Shown in pieces: positions 5,637 to 8,563 of a stretch of DNA of 8,563 nucleotides. Origin of the DNA: Chloroflexota bacterium (lineage in GTDB: Bacteria > Chloroflexota > Limnocylindria > Limnocylindrales > CSP1-4); NCBI GenBank assembly GCA_021801545.1, contig JAJYXX010000311.1:1-8563 (forward strand). Direction: 5' to 3'. Position 1 is the first letter of the stretch. Each line of letters opens with the position of its first letter. A program made the translations under genes and the position numbers. The notes under the pieces were generated by a model. The model was not told the DNA's origin. It was given only the letters and a program-made list of their open reading frames with translations, and ran no database searches.

Positions 5637-6215
5637 ATGCGAGACGTCGTCGCCCGAGTCGGGCGGACCCGCAGCCGTCACCTGGCGCGGGGGCAGGCGC
5701 TTGCGGAGTTCGCGCTCATCCTGCCGATCCTCGCCCTGCTCCTCCTGTCGATCATCCAGTTCGCGTTCATCTTCGCTGCGCAGCTCGGCGTGACGAACGC
5801 CGTGCGCGAGGCCGCACGACTGGCCGCGATTACGACACCCACGGTGACGACGACAGAGGCTGGCAGCAACGGGAGCGGCGTCCACGGCGCGTTGACGAAC
5901 AGTACGACGGGGTTCCTCAAAAAAAACGTCTTTGCCTACGATCCCGCTGGCCTCGTGTCGTCGTTGACGACGGTCTGCTACCGGCAGACGACCGACACAG
6001 CCGGCAAGAGGATCATCCTCGTGCGGGTTGACGCAGCGTACGTACACCGACTCTTCATCCCGCTCTTGGATGGCCTGCTGAATGGGCTGGACGGCGACGC
6101 CACCGACGGAGGATTGCGGGTGCGCGCCAGCGAGGAGATGCGGGTCGAGAATGACGAGATCGTGGGCAGCCCGCCCGGTCTCATTCCCGTGAGCCCGGAG
6201 ACCTGCTCGTCATGA
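5637..6215 (+). CDS. tadE: TadE-like pseudopilin-type protein, first copy
   Basis: Likely minor pilin or assembly component of a Tad (Flp, type IVb) pilus, inserted in the cytoplasmic membrane with its C-terminal bulk outside. It has 192 residues. A basic leader (about 1-18) ends in Gly19, followed by QALAEFALILP with Glu24 at position +5. This is the type IV prepilin-peptidase pattern of Gly, then Glu5-Phe6. The hydrophobic helix runs to about 47, then comes TNAVREAAR, a standard TadE signature. The outer domain has two cysteines (114 and 190) that may pair. ATG 5637 is chosen because it gives a normal short basic leader; the upstream extension (from 5154) is antisense to the small membrane gene. 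An A8 run at 5919-5926 encodes Leu-Lys-Lys-Asn and is prone to slippage. The stop overlaps the next ATG (ATGA). Confidence 0.88.
   Translation: MRDVVARVGRTRSRHLARGQALAEFALILPILALLLLSIIQFAFIFAAQLGVTNAVREAARLAAITTPTVTTTEAGSNGSGVHGALTNSTTGFLKKNVFAYDPAGLVSSLTTVCYRQTTDTAGKRIILVRVDAAYVHRLFIPLLDGLLNGLDGDATDGGLRVRASEEMRVENDEIVGSPPGLIPVSPETCSS
5919..5927 (+). repeat. A8 homopolymer inside the first tadE-like gene
   Basis: Eight A residues followed by C, read as AAA-AAA-AAC, interrupt an otherwise GC-rich gene. Bases 5921-5927 form the slippery heptamer A-AAA-AAC in the zero frame. A +1 shift meets a stop within about 14 codons. A -1 shift reads about 34 codons of Arg-rich sequence to a stop near 6029. 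Frame errors would thus truncate the protein. Confidence 0.85.
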
Positions 6216-6739
6216 TGACCAAGACGAGCATCCCCAACCGTCGCGCTGAGGTCGGGCAGGCGCTGCCCGAGTTCGCGCTCCTAGTGCCGCTTCTCTTCCT
6301 GATGCTCTTCGGGGTCATCCAGTTCGGGTTCACCCTGAGCGGCCAGATCGGGCTAACAAACGCGGCACGAGAGGCGGCCCGCTACGCAGCAACGGTGCCC
6401 AACACCACCTCAGCAGCGGTCCTCACCGAGTTGACGACTCGCCAGATGCCGAAGGCGATCCCGGGGTTCCGCGCTGCCAACGTGGTGACCGGTGCGGCTG
6501 GCTCAAGCGTGATCTACTGCGCGGTCGCCAACCCGAACAACTCGGCGTCCTATCCAAGCTTCTCGATTCGCGCGCGGGTCAACGCGGCGTACCGTCATCC
6601 GCTGCTCATCCCGTTCATCGGCGCGTTGGTCGACGCGATCGATGGCACGACTGACAACGCCCTGACGGCGCGAGCGACCGAAGAGATGCGCGTCGAGAAT
6701 CCCCGCCTGACCTCTGACGGAGGCCTACCCCCATGTTGA
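6212..6739 (+). CDS. tadE: TadE-like pseudopilin-type protein, second copy
   Basis: Paralogue of the preceding gene product with the same inferred role. It has 175 residues. The leader ends in Gly15, followed by QALPEFALLVP with Glu20 at +5 and Phe21, then a hydrophobic helix to about 43 and TNAAREAAR. The C-terminal domain aligns with the first copy (RVxAAYxHxLxIP, then a DG-TD segment and ending xRAxEEMRVEN). It has two cysteines, 103 and the final residue 175, matching those of copy 1 in relative place. ATG 6212 has GGAG at 6197-6200 (11 bases upstream) and overlaps the previous stop, so the pair is translationally coupled; ATG 6215 is an alternative. The stop overlaps the next gene by 7 bp. 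The N-terminal leader, Glu5 and conserved helix make the family assignment firm. Confidence 0.9.
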   Translation: MMTKTSIPNRRAEVGQALPEFALLVPLLFLMLFGVIQFGFTLSGQIGLTNAAREAARYAATVPNTTSAAVLTELTTRQMPKAIPGFRAANVVTGAAGSSVIYCAVANPNNSASYPSFSIRARVNAAYRHPLLIPFIGALVDAIDGTTDNALTARATEEMRVENPRLTSDGGLPPC

Positions 6740-8358
6740 CGATCAAAGTTCTCGGACGCGACACGAGCCGCGGTCAGACGCTCGCCGTCTTCGTGATCTT
6801 CCTCGTCGTCCTCCTTGGATCGACAGCACTTGCGGTCGACTATGGCTCGTGGCTGAAGGCGCGGCGCGACTACCAGAACGTCGTCGACGCGGCCGTCCTC
6901 CAAGGATCCGTGCTTCTCGAGCGGCCGGTGAATCTGCCGAAGCAGATCAACGCGCGCCGGGCCACCTGGCAGTCGCTCAACGATCAGCTCGGGCTGGCAC
7001 TTCCCGATACAACGCTCGATGGGTATGCGGCGACCGACACCGCGGTCGGATTGCCGCAGGTCGCCGGGGGTTACCGTCTGTGGGTCAGCACACCACCCCT
7101 CGGCGGACCTGGCGCCTATGGTGGCAACTTCGCCGGCAGCAACAGGGTCGTCTTCGCCTGGGTCGACAAGGAGAATCCGGCGTTCTTTGGGCGAGTCCTC
7201 GGCATCGGCGACCAGCGCATTAGCGCCTGGGCGACCGCCGGCTCCTTCCCGAACCGGTTCGCGGTCATCACGCTCCGGAAGAACGGCCAGCCGACGAATG
7301 GCAACCCAACGGACATCGACATCAACGGCGGCACAGTACTGAACGTGTTCGATGGCGACGTCGGCGGCAACTGGGGTATGGCGATCAACGGCGTGACTTC
7401 GGCGCTGATCATGCAGAGCTTGACGGGCGACAGCTACGGCGTCTACCTGACCGAGAACGTCCCGACCGGCGGCAACGGCTGGACACCCTCGCAGGTCCGC
7501 ACGTCAGGCGGCACGCCGATCCCGGTCCAGTTCCACGCTGAGGTCGCAGATCCGGCGTATCCGTCGCCCTGCCTCACGTATGCCGTCGCTCCCACGCCGA
7601 GCTGCCTCGAGGACCGCACCGCGGTGTGGGGCAACTCTTACAGCGCGACGACGAACCGGTCCGGCGATACGTGCCCTGCTCCTGCTGGGGGCCTGGACAT
7701 CCTGCCCCCGGGCCGCTACCACAATCTCCGCGTACCGAACAACAAGTGCCTCCTCCTCGATCCCACGCTGCTCCCAGTCGCCGGCAAGCAGAACGGCGTC
7801 TACTACATCACCGGCACCCTGGACCTCAACAACGACGCCCTTGTCATCGGGGATGGCGTCACCCTCGTCTTTGCCCGCGGCGCAGACATGGACGCCAATG
7901 CCGGCGCCTCGGTCTCGCTCAACAGCGGCAACGCGACGAACAACCCGCTGGCAGCGCAGTGCAGTCCGAACTGCAAGTACGCTGCATGGGCCGCCAAGGC
8001 AAACGGCGGAGGCACGCTGACCTGGTCGGTCGGGCTCGCACCGAGCTACTCCGTCCCAACGGACCCGTTCGAGCGAGGCATCGCCGCGTACGTGTGCAAG
8101 AGCGCGGCCGACTGCGACTCGGGCGGCGGACCGTCGACAGACATCCTCCAAATGAACTCCGGTGCCGGTATCGACTACAAGGGCCTCATCTACGCACCGT
8201 TTGACAACGTCAAGCTCGCCGGTCAGCCGACTCACGACGACATCGGGCAGCTCGTTGCGTGGACCGCGCAATTCACCGGCGGGTCAGCGATCAACCAAAC
8301 GTGGGACGGGCCGGACAGCAACACGCCGGTACTCCTCGAGCCTCGTCTCGGACAGTAG
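6733..8358 (+). CDS. TadG-like protein with large cysteine-containing, beta-rich C-terminal domain
   Basis: Membrane-anchored, mostly extracytoplasmic protein of the Tad/TadG-like class, likely a surface or pilus-associated component. It has 541 residues. The N-terminus has the Tad-domain pattern: RGQTL at 13-17, a hydrophobic helix to about 37, VDYGSWLKARRDYQNVVDAAVLQG. Unlike the two TadE proteins, the position equivalent to Glu5 is Val19. From about 180 on, the protein is Gly/Asn/Asp/Ser-rich with short alternating hydrophobic strands (DIDINGGTVLNVFDGDVGG, GTLDLNNDALVIGDGVTLVF), resembling a beta-helix or similar repeat fold. Eight cysteines (280, 291, 314, 339, 410, 414, 455, 461) sit in close pairs, as for disulfides outside the cell. 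No VWA MIDAS motif is seen. Start ATG 6733 has GGAGG at 6719-6723, 9 bases upstream. A specific function for the C-terminal domain is unknown. Confidence 0.85.
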   Translation: MLTIKVLGRDTSRGQTLAVFVIFLVVLLGSTALAVDYGSWLKARRDYQNVVDAAVLQGSVLLERPVNLPKQINARRATWQSLNDQLGLALPDTTLDGYAATDTAVGLPQVAGGYRLWVSTPPLGGPGAYGGNFAGSNRVVFAWVDKENPAFFGRVLGIGDQRISAWATAGSFPNRFAVITLRKNGQPTNGNPTDIDINGGTVLNVFDGDVGGNWGMAINGVTSALIMQSLTGDSYGVYLTENVPTGGNGWTPSQVRTSGGTPIPVQFHAEVADPAYPSPCLTYAVAPTPSCLEDRTAVWGNSYSATTNRSGDTCPAPAGGLDILPPGRYHNLRVPNNKCLLLDPTLLPVAGKQNGVYYITGTLDLNNDALVIGDGVTLVFARGADMDANAGASVSLNSGNATNNPLAAQCSPNCKYAAWAAKANGGGTLTWSVGLAPSYSVPTDPFERGIAAYVCKSAADCDSGGGPSTDILQMNSGAGIDYKGLIYAPFDNVKLAGQPTHDDIGQLVAWTAQFTGGSAINQTWDGPDSNTPVLLEPRLGQ

Positions 8359-8380
8359 CCGCCCGGATCTCGGGGATCAG

Positions 8381-8411
8381 GGGAGCCGCACCCGATTAGG
8401 GCGCGGCTCCT
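8381..8411 (+). terminator. Strong hairpin after the tad-like cassette, probable transcription terminator
   Basis: GGAGCCGC at 8382-8389 pairs perfectly with GCGGCTCC at 8403-8410. After an A/C mismatch (8390/8402) the stem continues with CCC (8391-8393) and GGG (8399-8401) around the loop GATTA. It begins 23 bases after the TadG-like stop codon. Only two T residues follow, so it is intrinsic-like but lacks a proper U tract; it may instead protect the mRNA 3' end. Confidence 0.65.
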
Positions 8412-8421
8412 TCGCACCAGT

Positions 8422-8455
8422 CTGATCCGAGGGTGCCCGACTGATCCGAGGGTGC
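8422..8455 (+). repeat. 15-bp direct repeat, two copies, in the tail after the cassette
   Basis: CTGATCCGAGGGTGC occurs at 8422-8436 and 8441-8455 (period 19 bp). Flanking these, CGCACCAG occurs at 8413-8420 and 8461-8468. GCACC and GGTGC segments can form small hairpins. The rest of the tail (8467-8563) holds no gene that I can support. Confidence 0.75.
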
Positions 8456-8563
8456 GGCCGCGCACCAGCGGCCGGTACTCCTTCCTTCCCGCCCCACCCC
8501 CATCGGGCTATGCACGCGCGCACCGATTCAAGGCACCGTGAAAGGCGCGACGCGAACGATCAT

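Noticed and set aside
4137..6047. 636-codon minus-strand frame
   Set aside because: Spans the kinase, the small membrane gene in a different frame and the tadE start; no recognisable motif.
8467..8563. Search for a gene start or RNA gene in the right-hand end
   Set aside because: No start with a ribosome-binding site or sustained coding composition and no tRNA-like fold was seen.

Overview
This is a high-GC bacterial window (strong G/C preference at third codon positions, Ala/Arg/Gly/Asp-rich proteins) that reads as an ordinary chromosomal segment with a small accessory block. The gene content (glxK-type glycerate kinase, endonuclease III-like glycosylase, VapBC pair, OmpR-type two-component pair, TadE/TadG-like pilus-assembly genes) and the apparent mix of leaderless operon-leading genes with SD-led internal genes fit a soil or freshwater Chloroflexota lineage (for example Limnocylindria-like) or an actinobacterium. 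This assignment is inference, as no marker gene is present.

Layout, left to right. (1) 2-946 (+): the C-terminal ~314 residues of a glycerate kinase, whose last codons are a (Ser-Pro)7 hexanucleotide repeat. (2) 947-1290: a 344-bp non-coding stretch with four copies of a 16-bp REP-like palindromic element and, just before the next gene, GC-rich tandem repeats. (3) 1291-2082 (+): an endonuclease III-like DNA glycosylase/AP lyase with an intact catalytic Lys/Asp pair and [4Fe-4S] cysteine motif. (4) 2121-2847 (+): a two-gene VapBC-type toxin-antitoxin module (AbrB-fold antitoxin, PIN-domain RNase) with overlapping genes. (5) 2878-5138 (+): a two-component operon made of an OmpR/PhoB-type response regulator and a membrane HAMP-GAF-like-HisKA-HATPase histidine kinase, overlapping by 4 bp (GTGA). 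(6) 5246-5458 (-): a 70-residue protein with two membrane segments, convergent to the kinase. (7) 5637-8358 (+): a three-gene translationally coupled cassette of two paralogous TadE-like pseudopilin-type proteins and one TadG-like protein with a large cysteine-containing, probably beta-rich surface domain. It is followed by a strong hairpin (8381-8411) and a short repeat-rich tail.

How they work together: the TCS pair is one signalling unit and the VapBC pair is one stress/plasmid-type addiction unit. The TadE-TadE-TadG cassette probably makes minor components of a Tad-type surface structure whose ATPase, platform and secretin genes are not in this window. No CRISPR array, phage, integrase, IS element, tRNA or rRNA is visible. 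I do not see a clearly new system. The least-explained items are the REP-like repeats, the TadG-like surface domain, the homopolymer A8 in the first tadE, the small membrane protein and the leaderless promoter pattern.
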